From the NCBI GenBank assembly GCA_029260315.1, contig JAJDDM010000009.1, positions 1 through 48,028 of the forward strand: a stretch of 48,028 nt of DNA, written 5' to 3'. The translations under genes were made by a program, and so were the position numbers. Below are positions 16,098-25,489 of the stretch, in pieces. Source of the DNA: Phycisphaerales bacterium. Its GTDB lineage: Bacteria; Planctomycetota; Phycisphaerae; Phycisphaerales; UBA1924. Each line of letters opens with the position of its first letter. Position 1 is the stretch's first letter. The notes under the pieces are model-generated. The model worked only from the letters and a program-made list of their open reading frames with translations. It was not told where the DNA came from and did no database searches.

Positions 16098-16469
16098 CTA
16101 CCACTCCAGTTCGAGCGAGTAACGCAAGGCACTGAACAGGGCGAACATCTTCTCTGCGCTCAACGCTGTGATGCGCTCGCGCAGGCGGTCCTTCGGGATC
16201 GTGTGGAGGTTGTCGGTATTGATCACGCAATCGGCGGGCATGCCCTCGGCCTTCGAGAGCGGCACTTCGGAAGGTATGCGACGGATCACCCGCGTCACTT
16301 CCGCGATCGTGAGATTGCGACGCTTCGGGATCGCGTCCGATCGCGACACGACGGCAACGGGACGGAAGCCGGCGTCGCCCCCAAGTTCCGCCCACCAGCA
16401 CTCACCCCGCGGTCCATCTCTCAGCCGACCTTCTTCTGGCGAAGGGTGGCGGGATAGAACTCGGACCAA
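16098..16469 (-). CDS. MazF/PemK-type toxin, start region disrupted
   Basis: The body matches the MazF/PemK mRNA interferase family: RGECWWAEL at the N-terminal strand, FRPVAVVSRSDAI, then LSKAEGMPADCVINTDNLHTIPK and a C-terminal RITALSAEKM. As the frame stands the only conventional start is TTG at 16469, 49 bases inside the antitoxin gene. However an ATG at 16417, four bases after the antitoxin stop and behind GAGAG, would encode M-D-R-G-E-C-W-W, the standard family opening, if one G were removed from the GGGG tract at 16405-16408. So the native start seems to be out of frame by one base: toxin lost, slippage-controlled, or a sequencing error. Product with the TTG start is 123 residues. Confidence 0.75.
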   Translation of the reverse strand: MVRVLSRHPSPEEGRLRDGPRGECWWAELGGDAGFRPVAVVSRSDAIPKRRNLTIAEVTRVIRRIPSEVPLSKAEGMPADCVINTDNLHTIPKDRLRERITALSAEKMFALFSALRYSLELEW

Positions 16470-16639
16470 TCTTCATCGCCGGTCGATTCGGTCCATGCCG
16501 CGAGCCCCTTCACGCCGGCGTCGATCTCATCGGCCTGAGCTTCGGCTTTCGCTTCTTCGAAGAGAACTCGGGCCAGCTGCAGGCGGTCGGCGAGGCTGAG
16601 CGATCTGGTCTGCTGGAGGATTGCGTCGAAGTCTTTCAT
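16421..16639 (-). CDS. Antitoxin of the MazF-like pair
   Basis: A 72-residue acidic protein starting at 16639 (MKDFDAILQQTRSLSLADRLQLARVLFEEA). The N-terminal helical part, with SLSLADRLQLARVL, resembles small addiction-module antitoxins; the C-terminal half (EDWSEFYPATLRQ) is the type that wraps the toxin. It ends four bases before the toxin's likely original ATG, the normal order for such operons. No ribbon-helix-helix or AbrB signature is obvious, so the antitoxin class is uncertain. The start is chosen at the first ATG giving a family-like sequence; upstream lies repeat DNA. Confidence 0.7.
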   Translation of the reverse strand: MKDFDAILQQTRSLSLADRLQLARVLFEEAKAEAQADEIDAGVKGLAAWTESTGDEDWSEFYPATLRQKKVG

Positions 16640-16945
16640 GGACTCGGATTCTAGAGCATTTCCAACTCTCGCGTAGCGAGCGGCCCGAGGGTGCCGTGGT
16701 CTGAGGAGGCCTTGCGACGAAGGCCACGCCAACGCCACCGAACACATCGGATCGTCGCCTGCTGCGGGATTCGGGAGCGGTCGGCAACTCGGCGTGGCCT
16801 TCGCTCGAAGACTCGCTCAGACCACGGCACCGCCGCGCTGAACGCTACGCCTCCGCTTGGTCTGCGCTAGGCGGCGGGTGACGGTGCGAGAACCAGGCGG
16901 CGACATGGTGACTTACCATCTCATCGCAAACCATGGAGGAGATTC
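16640..16945. other. 306-bp intergenic region filled mostly by a repeat
   Basis: Most of this stretch is the inverted element at 16690-16831. The rest (16832-16945) leads to the RusA-like gene, whose ribosome site GGAGGA lies at about 16933-16938. No gene is seen. Confidence 0.5.
16690..16831. repeat. GGTGCCGTGGTCTGAG inverted element, copy 1
   Basis: The left arm begins GGTGCCGTGGTCTGAG and ends CGAAGGCCACGC; the right arm is its near-inverse (GCGTGGCCTTCG to CTCAGACCACGGCACC), with about 60 bases of unrelated DNA between. Outer 16 and inner 12 bases of each arm match exactly; the middle differs. A shorter-spaced copy is at 29102-29196. Confidence 0.75.
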
Positions 16946-17341
16946 ATGGCGATCGCCATTCCCAAGACGTGGATAGCGGGGACGCCTCGCGGGTATGGCG
17001 GCACTCTGGATTGGCGGCGAGAGGTCGGCCAGTGTCTCGGTCAGGTCGTAAACAAGCTGAGTCCCGATCAGCGACTTGCGATCCGTCTCGAGTTTCGCAT
17101 CAATCCTGATAGCTCTCGTTACTTCGGACAGAATCGCCCTCACGGAACCGATCTGGACAATCTGATCAAGGAGACGATCGACGGATTGCTTCCACATGGC
17201 GGCCCCGTTGATGATCGAATGATCTATAGCATCGAGGCCGCTAAGGTGCATGTTGCTCGTGATGACGAATCGGGTGTGTTCGTCGAGCTGCACGTTATCG
17301 ATGAAGCAACGCCAGTCTGGAACGGATTTGAGACTGGCTAA
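16946..17341 (+). CDS. RusA-like Holliday-junction resolvase family protein
   Basis: A 131-residue protein with a good ribosome site (GGAGGA) before the ATG at 16946. The RusA signature is clear: Asp69, Asp71 and Lys75 in [15 protein letters not shown], then Asp89/Asp90 in [13 protein letters not shown], the acidic residues that bind metal in the E. coli dimer. RusA cuts four-way DNA junctions symmetrically, and homologues are usually encoded by phages or prophages. Here no phage genes adjoin, so it may be a domesticated or leftover gene. It converges on hutU, and the two stops overlap by four bases. Confidence 0.82.
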   Translation: MAIAIPKTWIAGTPRGYGGTLDWRREVGQCLGQVVNKLSPDQRLAIRLEFRINPDSSRYFGQNRPHGTDLDNLIKETIDGLLPHGGPVDDRMIYSIEAAKVHVARDDESGVFVELHVIDEATPVWNGFETG

Positions 17342-19065
17342 TCGTTGGGAATATCAACGTGTTCGGCCTCACCGCACGCTCTCGCCGCGTCATACCCCGC
17401 ATCCGCGTGGCGCATGACGCCCAGCGCTGGGTCGTTCCAGAGGACTCGCTTGAGGCGCGCCTCGGCGTCCTTGGTGCCGTCGGCGACGGTGACCTGGCCG
17501 GCGTGTTGGCTGAAGCCGATGCCGACGCCGCCGCCGTGGTGGAAGCTGACCCAGCTTGCGCCGGAGGCGACGTTGACCATGGCGTTGAGCAGGGGCCAGT
17601 CGCTGACGGCGTCGGTGCCGTCCTTCATGCCCTCGGTCTCGCGATTGGGGCTGGCGACGGATCCGCAGTCGAGGTGGTCGCGGCCGATGACGATGGGGGC
17701 TTTGAGATCGCCGTTGGCGACCATGTCGTTAAAGAGGACGCCTGCCTTGTCGCGCTCGCCGAGGCCGAACCAGCAGATACGCGCCGGGAGGCCCTGGAAG
17801 CCGAACTTCGGCTTGCAGTTCTTGAAGTCGGCGGTGAGGAGCGCGTCGGGGTTGGCGTGGCAACTGAGCAGCCAGCGATGGAGGGAATCGTCCTCGGGGA
17901 AGAGGTCGAGCAGGGCCTTGTCGGTCTTGTAGATGTCGGTGGGTTCGCCGGAGAGGGCGACCCAGCGGAAGGGGCCTCTGCCCAGGCAGAACTGGGGGCG
18001 GATATAGGCGGGGACGAAGCCTGGGAAGTCGAAGGCTCGGTCGAAGCCTTGGTCGGAGGCTCGTTGGCGGATGTTGTTGCCGTAGTCGAAGGTGACGCTG
18101 CCGCGGTCCATGAGGGCGACCATGGCGCGGACGTGTCGGTCCATGGAGGCAAGGCTGAGTTCTTGGTAGTGGTCGGGGTCCATGGTGCGCAGGGCGTTTG
18201 CCTCGCAGACGGTGATGTCGATGGGGACGTAGCCCATGAGCGGGTCGTGGGCGCTGGTCTGGTCGGTGAGGGCGTCGGGGGTGATGTCGCGTTCGAGGAG
18301 GCGCTCGAGGAGTTCGATGGCGTTGCAGTTGACGCCGATGCTGCGCGCCTGGCCGGAGTCGCGGCATTGGACGGCGCGGTCGATGGCCTCGTCGGTGTCG
18401 TCGATGACCTCGTCGAGGTAGTTGTCGCGGTGGCGGCGTTTGAGGCGCGTGGGATCGACGTCGGCGATGAGACAGACGCCGGCGTTGAGCGTGACGGAGA
18501 GGGGTTGTGCGCCGCCCATGCCGCCGCAGCCGGCGGTGACGCAGAGGCGGCCCTTGAGCGAGCCGGAAAAGTGCTGGCGTGCGCATTCGGCGAAGGTCTC
18601 GTAGGTGCCCTGGAGGATGCCCTGGGTGCCGATGTAGATCCAGGAGCCTGCGGTCATCTGGCCGTACATCATCAGGCCCTTGGCGGCGAGCTCGTCGAAG
18701 TGCTGCTGGGTCGCCCAGTGCGGGACGAGGTTGCTGTTGGCGATGAGCACGCGGGGCGAGTCTTCGGTCGTGCGCACGACGCCGACGGGCTTGCCGGATT
18801 GGACGAGGAGGGTCTCGTCGGGCTCGAGGCGTTGCAGCGCGCTGACGATGGCGTCGAAGGCCTGCCAGGAACGGGCGGCCTGGCCTCGCCCGCCGTAGAC
18901 GATGAGGTTATCCGGATCTTCTGCGACCTCGGGGTCGAGGTTGTTCATCAGCATGCGCATGGCGGCCTCTGCCTGCCAGGTCTTGCAGGTGCGTTTGGTG
19001 CCGCGGGGCGCTTTGATGCGTCTGTGCTCGGCCACCGTTCCGCCCGAATCGCTGAGCGTTGTCAT
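17338..19065 (-). CDS. hutU: Urocanate hydratase
   Basis: A 575-residue enzyme that hydrates urocanate to 4-imidazolone-5-propionate using tightly bound NAD+ as an electrophile; second step of histidine use. Family stretches run the whole length: [69 protein letters not shown] in the NAD-binding part, GYVPIDIT, and the C-terminal [18 protein letters not shown]. The start at 19065 (MTTLSDSG) is preferred to the upstream in-frame codon at 19095 because it suits the family length. It is transcribed away from hutG across a 92-base divergent region. Confidence 0.97.
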   Translation of the reverse strand: MTTLSDSGGTVAEHRRIKAPRGTKRTCKTWQAEAAMRMLMNNLDPEVAEDPDNLIVYGGRGQAARSWQAFDAIVSALQRLEPDETLLVQSGKPVGVVRTTEDSPRVLIANSNLVPHWATQQHFDELAAKGLMMYGQMTAGSWIYIGTQGILQGTYETFAECARQHFSGSLKGRLCVTAGCGGMGGAQPLSVTLNAGVCLIADVDPTRLKRRHRDNYLDEVIDDTDEAIDRAVQCRDSGQARSIGVNCNAIELLERLLERDITPDALTDQTSAHDPLMGYVPIDITVCEANALRTMDPDHYQELSLASMDRHVRAMVALMDRGSVTFDYGNNIRQRASDQGFDRAFDFPGFVPAYIRPQFCLGRGPFRWVALSGEPTDIYKTDKALLDLFPEDDSLHRWLLSCHANPDALLTADFKNCKPKFGFQGLPARICWFGLGERDKAGVLFNDMVANGDLKAPIVIGRDHLDCGSVASPNRETEGMKDGTDAVSDWPLLNAMVNVASGASWVSFHHGGGVGIGFSQHAGQVTVADGTKDAEARLKRVLWNDPALGVMRHADAGYDAARACGEAEHVDIPND

Positions 19066-19102
19066 ATCGAATCGTCCCCCCGCGCGTGGCGTCATTCAAG
19101 CT

Positions 19103-19119
19103 ACCCGATGAGATCGGGT
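19103..19119. promoter_or_regulatory. Small inverted repeat between hutU and hutG
   Basis: ACCCGAT gag ATCGGGT lies in the 92-base region from which hutU and hutG are transcribed apart. It is a candidate operator for a hut regulator; none is encoded in the window. Confidence 0.3.
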
Positions 19120-19157
19120 CGCACAAGTCTCATCGACCGGGATCGTCTCGTGCATGA

Positions 19158-20081
19158 ATGGCTGAGCGAATAGACTGTGGCATGATCCCCCACTGCTGCG
19201 AGCCGGTCTGGGCGGCGCGATCGGCGTCGCGGATGTGCGCCGCGATCGAGACCGAGCGTCCCGAAGGGTGCGAGATCGCGATCCTGGGGCTTGCAGACGA
19301 TACGGGCGTGCGATTGAACGGCGGGTGCGTGGGGGCCGCGAGAGGGCCGGCGGCGTTTCGCGAGGCTCTGGGTCGCTACGGCACGGCGGATCCCGCGGGG
19401 TTTGCGTGGCCTCGGGTCTTTGACGCGGGGGACGTCGTTGCCGGTGAGTCGCTCGATGAGACGCATCGGCGGGTGACCGAAGCGGCGATTGCGCTGCATG
19501 AGCTGGGTTTGTTTCCGATCGGGATCGGCGGGGGGCATGATCTGACGTTTCCGTTCGTGCGAGCCTCGGGCGAGCGGTTCGGCGCGGGCATGAGCGGTGT
19601 GTATTTCGACGCGCACCTGGATGTTCGCGAGAAGGACGGATCGGGGATGCCGTTTCGCAGGCTGATCGAGACGGGCGTGGCGCGAGAGCTGCACGTCCAG
19701 GGGCTCGACCGGTTCGCCAACGCGGATGAGCATGTGCGTTGGTTTCGCGAGCACGGCGGGCGGATTGAGCGGTTCGCCCCAGATGCGCAGTGGCCGGCGG
19801 GGGATCTGTTCGTCAGTCTGGATCTGGATGTGATCGATCAGGCGTTTGCGCCGGGGGTGAGCGCGATGCATCCGAATGGATGGTCGCCGGGGGTCGCCGA
19901 GCGGTGGGTGCGGGCGGCGGCGCGACAGCCGCGACTGCGGTGCTTCGACATCATGGAGCTGAATCCGGACGTGGATGAGTCCGGGCGGACGGCGCGTCTG
20001 GCTGCCCGACTGTTCCTGGCGTTTGCCGAGGAGTTCGCGCGAGCGCGGGGCCTAAAGAGTGCGGGGCGCGGCGATGGGTGA
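19158..20081 (+). CDS. hutG: Formimidoylglutamase (arginase family)
   Basis: A 307-residue ureohydrolase-family protein. The binuclear Mn-binding motifs are present: GIGGGHDLTF, DAHLDVRE and SLDLDVID. In the hut context the substrate is N-formimino-L-glutamate, cleaved to glutamate and formamide, the last step of the short pathway. An ATG at 19182 is a possible later start; 19158 is kept because the added residues do not conflict with any other gene. It overlaps hutI by eight bases, so the two are a translationally coupled pair. Assignment to HutG rather than agmatinase or arginase rests on context. Confidence 0.93.
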   Translation: MAERIDCGMIPHCCEPVWAARSASRMCAAIETERPEGCEIAILGLADDTGVRLNGGCVGAARGPAAFREALGRYGTADPAGFAWPRVFDAGDVVAGESLDETHRRVTEAAIALHELGLFPIGIGGGHDLTFPFVRASGERFGAGMSGVYFDAHLDVREKDGSGMPFRRLIETGVARELHVQGLDRFANADEHVRWFREHGGRIERFAPDAQWPAGDLFVSLDLDVIDQAFAPGVSAMHPNGWSPGVAERWVRAAARQPRLRCFDIMELNPDVDESGRTARLAARLFLAFAEEFARARGLKSAGRGDG

Positions 20082-21309
20082 GCTGGTCATCACCAACGCG
20101 CGGGTGCTGACGCTCGCGGGCGACGGCGCGAGGCGGGGATCGGCGCTGGGAGATCTCGGCGTGATCGAGCGCGGCGAGATTCATGTACGCGACGGCACGG
20201 TGGCGTCGGTCGGCGGTGTGGGACACGCGAAGGCTTTGCCCGGCGCGACACCCATCGACGGCAAGGGGCGGGTGGTGATGCCGGGATTCGTCGATTGCCA
20301 CACGCACGCGTGCTGGGCGGGGGATCGGCTCGATGAGTGGGAGCAGAAACAGTGCGGGGCGACGTACCTGGAGATCCTCCTAGCCGGCGGCGGGATCATG
20401 TCGACCGTGCGGGCCGTGCGCGAGGCGAGCGAGGAGCAGCTCACGGAGTCCCTGAAGCAGCGCTTCGATTGGATGCTGCGCGAGGGGACGACGACGGTTG
20501 AGGTCAAGAGTGGGTATGGGTTAGGTACAGAGCACGAGTTGAAGATGCTGCGGGCGATTCGGGCCGCGGCGGGCCCGTGGGCGGGCACGATCGTGGCGAC
20601 GGCGTGCATCGGGCACGCGAAGGACCCCGATGTGGACGATTTCGTGCGGGAGACGATCGAACGAACGCTGCCGGCGGTCCATGAGGAGTTTCCGGGGATC
20701 ACGATCGACGCGTACTGCGAGCAGGGGGCGTGGTCGCTGGATGAATGCGTGCGTCTGTTCGAGCGGGCGATGGAGCTGGGGCATCCGGTGCGGGTGCATG
20801 CCGATCAGTTCCATGCGTTGGGGATGGTGGCGTGGGCGATCGGGCACGGGGCGCGCAGCGTCGATCACCTGGAGGCGACGGAAACGGACGAGCTCATGCG
20901 ACTCGGCGCGTCGGACACGTTTGGCGTCATGCTGCCCTGCTCTGGGTTCCATGTCGATGGGCGGTACGCGAACGGGCGGGCGCTGCTGGACGCGGGCGGG
21001 CTGCTCGCGATCGCGACCAACTGCAATCCGGGCAGCGCGCCGACGTCCAGCGTGCCGATGGCGATCGCGCTCGGCGTGCGGCGCCTTGGGATCAGCACGG
21101 CCGAGGCAATCGGGGCGTGCACGATCAACGCGGCGCACCTGCTGGGCCTGCCCGATCGCGGGTCGATCGCGCCGGGCATGCGGGCGGATCTGGTGATGCT
21201 GCGGTGGCTCGATGAGCGACAACTCGGGCACAGCTTTGGGGGCAACCCCGTGGAACTCGTGGTGTGCGCGGGCGAGATCGTTGCGGACCATCGAGGCGGG
21301 TGGGGCTGA
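20074..21309 (+). CDS. hutI: Imidazolonepropionase
   Basis: A 411-residue amidohydrolase that opens the ring of 4-imidazolone-5-propionate to N-formimino-glutamate, third step of histidine use. Metal and substrate motifs are seen: PGFVDCHTHACWAGDR (the HxH pair), VEVKSGYGL, VRVHADQFHALG, SVDHLEAT and LAIATNCNPGSAP. The ATG at 20074 (MGELVITNARV) is chosen over the in-frame GTG at 20059; it overlaps the end of hutG by eight bases. Cytoplasmic enzyme. Confidence 0.96.
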   Translation: MGELVITNARVLTLAGDGARRGSALGDLGVIERGEIHVRDGTVASVGGVGHAKALPGATPIDGKGRVVMPGFVDCHTHACWAGDRLDEWEQKQCGATYLEILLAGGGIMSTVRAVREASEEQLTESLKQRFDWMLREGTTTVEVKSGYGLGTEHELKMLRAIRAAAGPWAGTIVATACIGHAKDPDVDDFVRETIERTLPAVHEEFPGITIDAYCEQGAWSLDECVRLFERAMELGHPVRVHADQFHALGMVAWAIGHGARSVDHLEATETDELMRLGASDTFGVMLPCSGFHVDGRYANGRALLDAGGLLAIATNCNPGSAPTSSVPMAIALGVRRLGISTAEAIGACTINAAHLLGLPDRGSIAPGMRADLVMLRWLDERQLGHSFGGNPVELVVCAGEIVADHRGGWG

Positions 21310-21354
21310 TTGGGGGCCTGATCCCCTGCGCGGGCGTCCCTACCATCGACGCTC

Positions 21355-22182
21355 ATGCCACGAGTTCCCAAGGTCACTGGCGCGGACGCGGAGGCCGCGT
21401 ATGTCTCGGCCCAGAAGGTGGTCGAGGTGCATCGGCGGTTGTCGGCGTGGCTGGAGCCCGGGCAAACGCTGGCGCAGATCGACCGGTTCGTCGCGCTGAC
21501 GCTGGCGGAGCTCAAGTGCAAGTCGTGCTTTCTGGGGTACAAGCCGCGGGGGTTCCGCGGGCCGCCCTTTCCCAGCCACGCGTGTCTGAGCCTCAACGAC
21601 TGCATCGTCCACGGCATCGCGGGCTACTACGAGCCGCCGATGGGCGTCGGCGACGTGCTGAAGATCGATATCGGCGTGACGCACAAGGGCTGGATCGGCG
21701 ACGCGGCGTGGACGTATGTCTTCGGCGACCCGGACGATCAGACCCGCAGGCTGTGCGAGGCGGGCAAGGAGTCGCTGAGGCGAGGGATCGCCCAGCTCCG
21801 CCCGGGCAACACGTTTCTAGACTGGGCCGAGGCCGTACAGGGGCACGTCGAGGGCGAATGCGGGTTTCATCTGATCCGGGGCCTGGGTGGGCACGGGTAC
21901 GGCAGGAAGCTGCACGAGCCACCCTTCGTCTCCAACGTGCTTCCGGCGTTCTTCGGGGAGTGGCCCGATTCGACGCGGCGGATCGAGGCGGGGACGCTGA
22001 TCGCGGTAGAGCCAATGATCGCGATCGGCACGCGCGAGACCGAGCAGGACCGCGGCGCTTGGCCCGTGTTCACCGCCGATCATTCGCTGAGCGTCCACTA
22101 CGAGCACGATATTCTGGTGACCGAGGACGGCCCGCGGGTGCTGACTGAGGGGTTGGAACAGATCGAGGACGTGATCCGGTAG
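21355..22182 (+). CDS. map: Type I methionine aminopeptidase
   Basis: A 275-residue metallopeptidase that removes the initiator methionine from nascent proteins. The pita-bread fold motifs are present: YKPRGFRGPPFPSHACLSLND, VHGI, KIDIGVTHKGWIGDAA (the two Asp ligands), GLGGHGYGRKLHEPP (His ligand), IAVEPM (Glu) and YEHDILVTEDGP (Glu). Compared with many type I enzymes it has GDAAWTYV where GDTARTF-like residues are usual. It begins 45 bases after hutI and is followed four bases on by the trpA frame, so it may share a message with either. Confidence 0.94.
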   Translation: MPRVPKVTGADAEAAYVSAQKVVEVHRRLSAWLEPGQTLAQIDRFVALTLAELKCKSCFLGYKPRGFRGPPFPSHACLSLNDCIVHGIAGYYEPPMGVGDVLKIDIGVTHKGWIGDAAWTYVFGDPDDQTRRLCEAGKESLRRGIAQLRPGNTFLDWAEAVQGHVEGECGFHLIRGLGGHGYGRKLHEPPFVSNVLPAFFGEWPDSTRRIEAGTLIAVEPMIAIGTRETEQDRGAWPVFTADHSLSVHYEHDILVTEDGPRVLTEGLEQIEDVIR

Positions 22183-22200
22183 GTCGTGGTGAGAGTGGCC

Positions 22201-23031
22201 ATGGGACGCATCGACGATATCTTCGCGCGGCTGCGGGCCGAGGATCGGCGGGCGATCATGCCGTTCGTCTGCGGCGGGCACCCGACACCGGACGCGATGG
22301 GTCCGGTTTTGGAGGCGCTGCAGCAGGGCGGGGCGAGCATCGCGGAGGTGGGGATCCCGTTTTCGGATCCGATCGCCGACGGCCCGGTGATCGCCAGCGC
22401 GATGCATCGGACGTTGCAGTCAGGAGTGACAGTCGAACAGGTCTTCGAGCAGGTCCAGGGCGTGCGCGAGCAGTTGAGCATGGGGCTGGTCGCCATGGTC
22501 TCGGTCTCGATCGTGCAGCGTTGGGGCGGACCAGAGGAGTTTGTCAGCCGGGCGAGCGCGGCGGGCTTTGACGGATTGATCGTGCCCGACCTGCCGCTGG
22601 AGGAGGCGGATGGAGTCCGTGAGGCGACCTCTCACCAGGGTCTGTCGCTGAGTTTTCTGATCTCGCCGACGACGCCCGCCAAGCGAGCGGCGAGCTTGGC
22701 GCGAGCCTCCGCCGGCTTTGTCTACCTCATGGCGCGGGTCGGGATTACGGGCGAGCGGCGGGACATGCCGGATATCTCGCCGATGGTGCGGACGATTCGC
22801 GAGGCGAGTGACCTGCCGATCGCATGCGGGTTCGGGATCTCGACCGCCGAGCACGTCGCGGCGGTGGTCCGGGAGGCGGACGCCGCGATCGTCGGCAGCG
22901 CCCTTGTCCGCCGACTGGAGCAATCCCAGGACGCCGCGAGCGAGGCCCGTCGGTTCGTCGAGGAACTGGCGCAGGGGTTGGGGACGGCCCCGGCCGGGTC
23001 GAATCCGGACCCAACGCCGCCGACAAGTTGA
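22201..23031 (+). CDS. trpA: Tryptophan synthase alpha subunit
   Basis: A 276-residue TIM barrel that cleaves indole-3-glycerol phosphate to indole and glyceraldehyde-3-phosphate, passing indole to the beta subunit. With the ATG at 22201 the catalytic residues fall at Glu49 (AEVGIPFSDP) and Asp60 (IADGP), the same numbers as in E. coli, which supports this start over the in-frame GTGs upstream at 22186-22197. LIVPDLPLEE and YLMARVGITG (phosphate loop) are also present. No trpB or other trp gene is in the window, so the gene is detached from the usual operon. Confidence 0.95.
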   Translation: MGRIDDIFARLRAEDRRAIMPFVCGGHPTPDAMGPVLEALQQGGASIAEVGIPFSDPIADGPVIASAMHRTLQSGVTVEQVFEQVQGVREQLSMGLVAMVSVSIVQRWGGPEEFVSRASAAGFDGLIVPDLPLEEADGVREATSHQGLSLSFLISPTTPAKRAASLARASAGFVYLMARVGITGERRDMPDISPMVRTIREASDLPIACGFGISTAEHVAAVVREADAAIVGSALVRRLEQSQDAASEARRFVEELAQGLGTAPAGSNPDPTPPTS

Positions 23032-23130
23032 TTTCGCGAATCAGCTCCCTCTAATGTCTTGGTCTCTATGTGTCTTGGTTTGGCGCAGCGAGCGCCGTGC
23101 CCGCACGGATCGTTGAGGGGTGATTCTCAG

Positions 23131-25326
23131 ATGGAAACGGACACCGTACACGCCGAAGCAGTGAACTCTTCGATCGACTGGCGCCCGGACGACGACCAGG
23201 ACAGGTTCGATAACGTCAAGGTCGATTCGATCTACGGCACGGACGTCTTCGGCGAGACCGCGATGCGCCGCAAGCTCCCCAAGGCGGTCTTCAAGGCGTT
23301 CATGCGGACCGTCGAGCAGGGTGAGCCCATCGAGGAGCACGTCGCCGAGACGCTCGCGTCGGCGATGAAGGACTGGGCGATCAGCCGCGGGGCGACGCAC
23401 TACTGCCACTGGTTCCAGCCGCTGACGGGCAGGACCGCCGAGAAGCACGACTCGCTGCACATCCCCGACGGGCAGGGTGGGGTGCTCACCTCGTTCAGCG
23501 GGCGCGATCTGCGTCAGGGCGAACCGGACGCCTCGAGCTTTCCCTCCGGCGGGCTGCGTTCGACATTCGAGGCGCGCGGGTACACGGCGTGGGACCCCAC
23601 GAGCCCGGCGTTCATCATGCGGGGCGAGAACTCGGCGACGCTGGTGATCCCGACGGCGTTCGTGTCGTGGACCGGCGAGGCGCTGGACAAGAAGACGCCC
23701 CTGCTCCGGTCGGTCGAGGCGCTCTCGACGCAGGCGATGCGGATCCTCAGGGTCTTCGACGCCCACGAGGACGCCACGCGGGTGTATCCGACGATCGGCT
23801 GCGAGCAGGAGTATTTCCTGATCGATCGCCAGTTCTATTTCGCCCGCCCTGACCTGATGACATGCGGCAGGACGGTCTTCGGAGCCGCGGCGCCGAAGCA
23901 TCAGCAGTTGGACGATCACTATTTCGGCGCGATCCCGCCGCGGGTGCTGGCGTTCATGGCGCAGGTGGAGCGCGAGCTGTACCGGATCGGCGTGCCGATC
24001 ACGACGCGGCACAACGAGGTTGCGCCCGGGCAGTACGAGCTCGCGCCGGTGTTCGAGGACGGCAATATCGCGTGCGATCACCAGATGTTGGTGATGGAGA
24101 CGCTGGGGCAGGTCGCGCCGCGGTTCGGGCTCAAGGCGTTGCTGCATGAGAAGCCGTTTGCGGGGATCAACGGCTCGGGCAAGCACATGAACTGGTCGCT
24201 GACGACCGACACCGGCGTGAATCTGCTGGACCCGCGCGAGGAGACGCACACCAATCTCCAGTTCCTGACCTTCCTGTGCGCCGTGATCCAGGCGACGAGC
24301 CTGCACGGCGATCTGCTCCGCTGCGCGATCGCCAGCGCAGGCAACGACCATCGCCTGGGCGCCAACGAGGCCCCGCCGGCGATCATCAGCATCTTCCTGG
24401 GCGACATGCTCAGCGACATCATCAGCCAGCTCGAGAAGGGCACGCCGACGAGGACGCTCGCCGGCGGGGCGATCGACCTCGGCGCTCGGACCTTGCCGCA
24501 GATCCCCAGGCACTCGGGCGATCGCAACCGCACCAGCCCGTTCGCGTTCACCGGCTCGAAGCTGGAACTGCGTGCCGTCGGCTCATCCGCGGCGGTGGCG
24601 TGGCCACTCACGATCCTGAACACGATCGTCGCCGAGAGTCTCGATCAGATCGCGACCCGCCTGGAGAGCGAGGTGAGCGGTTCGCCGGACAGCGACGAGT
24701 TCGCGGTCGGCGTCGCGTCGGTGCTCCAGAGCGTGATCCAGGAGCACAAGGGCGTGCTCTTCGACGGGGACAACTATGCGGAGAGTTGGATCAGCGAGGC
24801 CGAGAAGCGGGGCCTGCCCAACCTGACAGATTCGGTCAGCGCGATCGAGCGGCTGATGAGCGATGGGTGCGTCGCGGTGTTCGGCAAGTACAAGGTGCTG
24901 AGCAAGCCCGAGTTGGAGAGCCGCCATTACATCTTCCTGGAGAAGTACGCGGTGCAGATCCGGATCGAGGCCGACCAGATGATCCAGATCGCCCGCACGA
25001 TGATCCTGCCTTCGGCGGTGCGCCAGCAGCGTGAGCTTGGAGAAGCCACGACCGCAACGAGCAACGCCGGGGTCGCGAGCGAGGACACGAAGAAGGCACT
25101 CGAGGACTACGCGAGGCTCGTGAGCGAGTTCCGCACGGCGGCGAGCGCGCTGGAGAGCGCCGTTGAGGCCGACGAGGAGGACCCGTCGGCGTTCGCCCGG
25201 GCGATGCGCGATAACGTGCTGCCGGCAATGGACGCGTTGCGGGCGATCGGCGACCGGCTCGAAGACTGCACCGCGGCGGATCTGTGGCCGATCCCGACGT
25301 ATCGTCAGATGCTCTCGGTCCGCTGA
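23131..25326 (+). CDS. glnN: Type III glutamine synthetase
   Basis: A 731-residue protein, the length of GSIII (about 700-730) and far longer than GSI. It ligates ammonia to glutamate with ATP. GSIII features: [17 protein letters not shown] near the N-terminus, [69 protein letters not shown] and [15 protein letters not shown], with the arginine-rich [25 protein letters not shown]. The ATG at 23131 follows TCAG after a GAGGGGTGAT ribosome-like site. Ammonia from histidine breakdown upstream is a plausible source, by inference. It stands alone after trpA. Confidence 0.95.
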   Translation: METDTVHAEAVNSSIDWRPDDDQDRFDNVKVDSIYGTDVFGETAMRRKLPKAVFKAFMRTVEQGEPIEEHVAETLASAMKDWAISRGATHYCHWFQPLTGRTAEKHDSLHIPDGQGGVLTSFSGRDLRQGEPDASSFPSGGLRSTFEARGYTAWDPTSPAFIMRGENSATLVIPTAFVSWTGEALDKKTPLLRSVEALSTQAMRILRVFDAHEDATRVYPTIGCEQEYFLIDRQFYFARPDLMTCGRTVFGAAAPKHQQLDDHYFGAIPPRVLAFMAQVERELYRIGVPITTRHNEVAPGQYELAPVFEDGNIACDHQMLVMETLGQVAPRFGLKALLHEKPFAGINGSGKHMNWSLTTDTGVNLLDPREETHTNLQFLTFLCAVIQATSLHGDLLRCAIASAGNDHRLGANEAPPAIISIFLGDMLSDIISQLEKGTPTRTLAGGAIDLGARTLPQIPRHSGDRNRTSPFAFTGSKLELRAVGSSAAVAWPLTILNTIVAESLDQIATRLESEVSGSPDSDEFAVGVASVLQSVIQEHKGVLFDGDNYAESWISEAEKRGLPNLTDSVSAIERLMSDGCVAVFGKYKVLSKPELESRHYIFLEKYAVQIRIEADQMIQIARTMILPSAVRQQRELGEATTATSNAGVASEDTKKALEDYARLVSEFRTAASALESAVEADEEDPSAFARAMRDNVLPAMDALRAIGDRLEDCTAADLWPIPTYRQMLSVR

Positions 25327-25379
25327 CGCTCAGTGCGCGTCGTTGCCCGAGGCGACGACAAAGAGTCCACATGCGTCAC

Positions 25380-25480
25380 AATCGGAGGCCCATGCGCGAG
25401 GGCTTGTTCACCGTTCAAGCTCGCTCATGGGTTGGGGGCATGGGACAGAGCCCAGGCTTGGGCAGGGCACCTGAAACCTC
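25380..25480. repeat. GAGGCCC/GCGCGAG repeat family, copy 2 (degenerate)
   Basis: GAGGCCCATGCGCGAGGGCTTG begins at about 25387 and an inverse-related CAAGCCTGGGCTC-type segment (GAGCCCAGGCTTGGGCAGGGCACC) ends at about 25471. Related sequences lie at 15280-15310 and 33129-33220. Confidence 0.5.
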
Positions 25481-25489
25481 CCCGGCTCG

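Noticed and set aside
17359-19173. Long plus-strand open frame opposite hutU (604 codons)
   Set aside because: Antisense shadow of hutU; composition bias only, no recognisable domain.
23041-24513. Minus-strand open frame of 490 codons opposite glutamine synthetase
   Set aside because: Arg/His-rich antisense translation with no domain; the plus-strand gene is certain.
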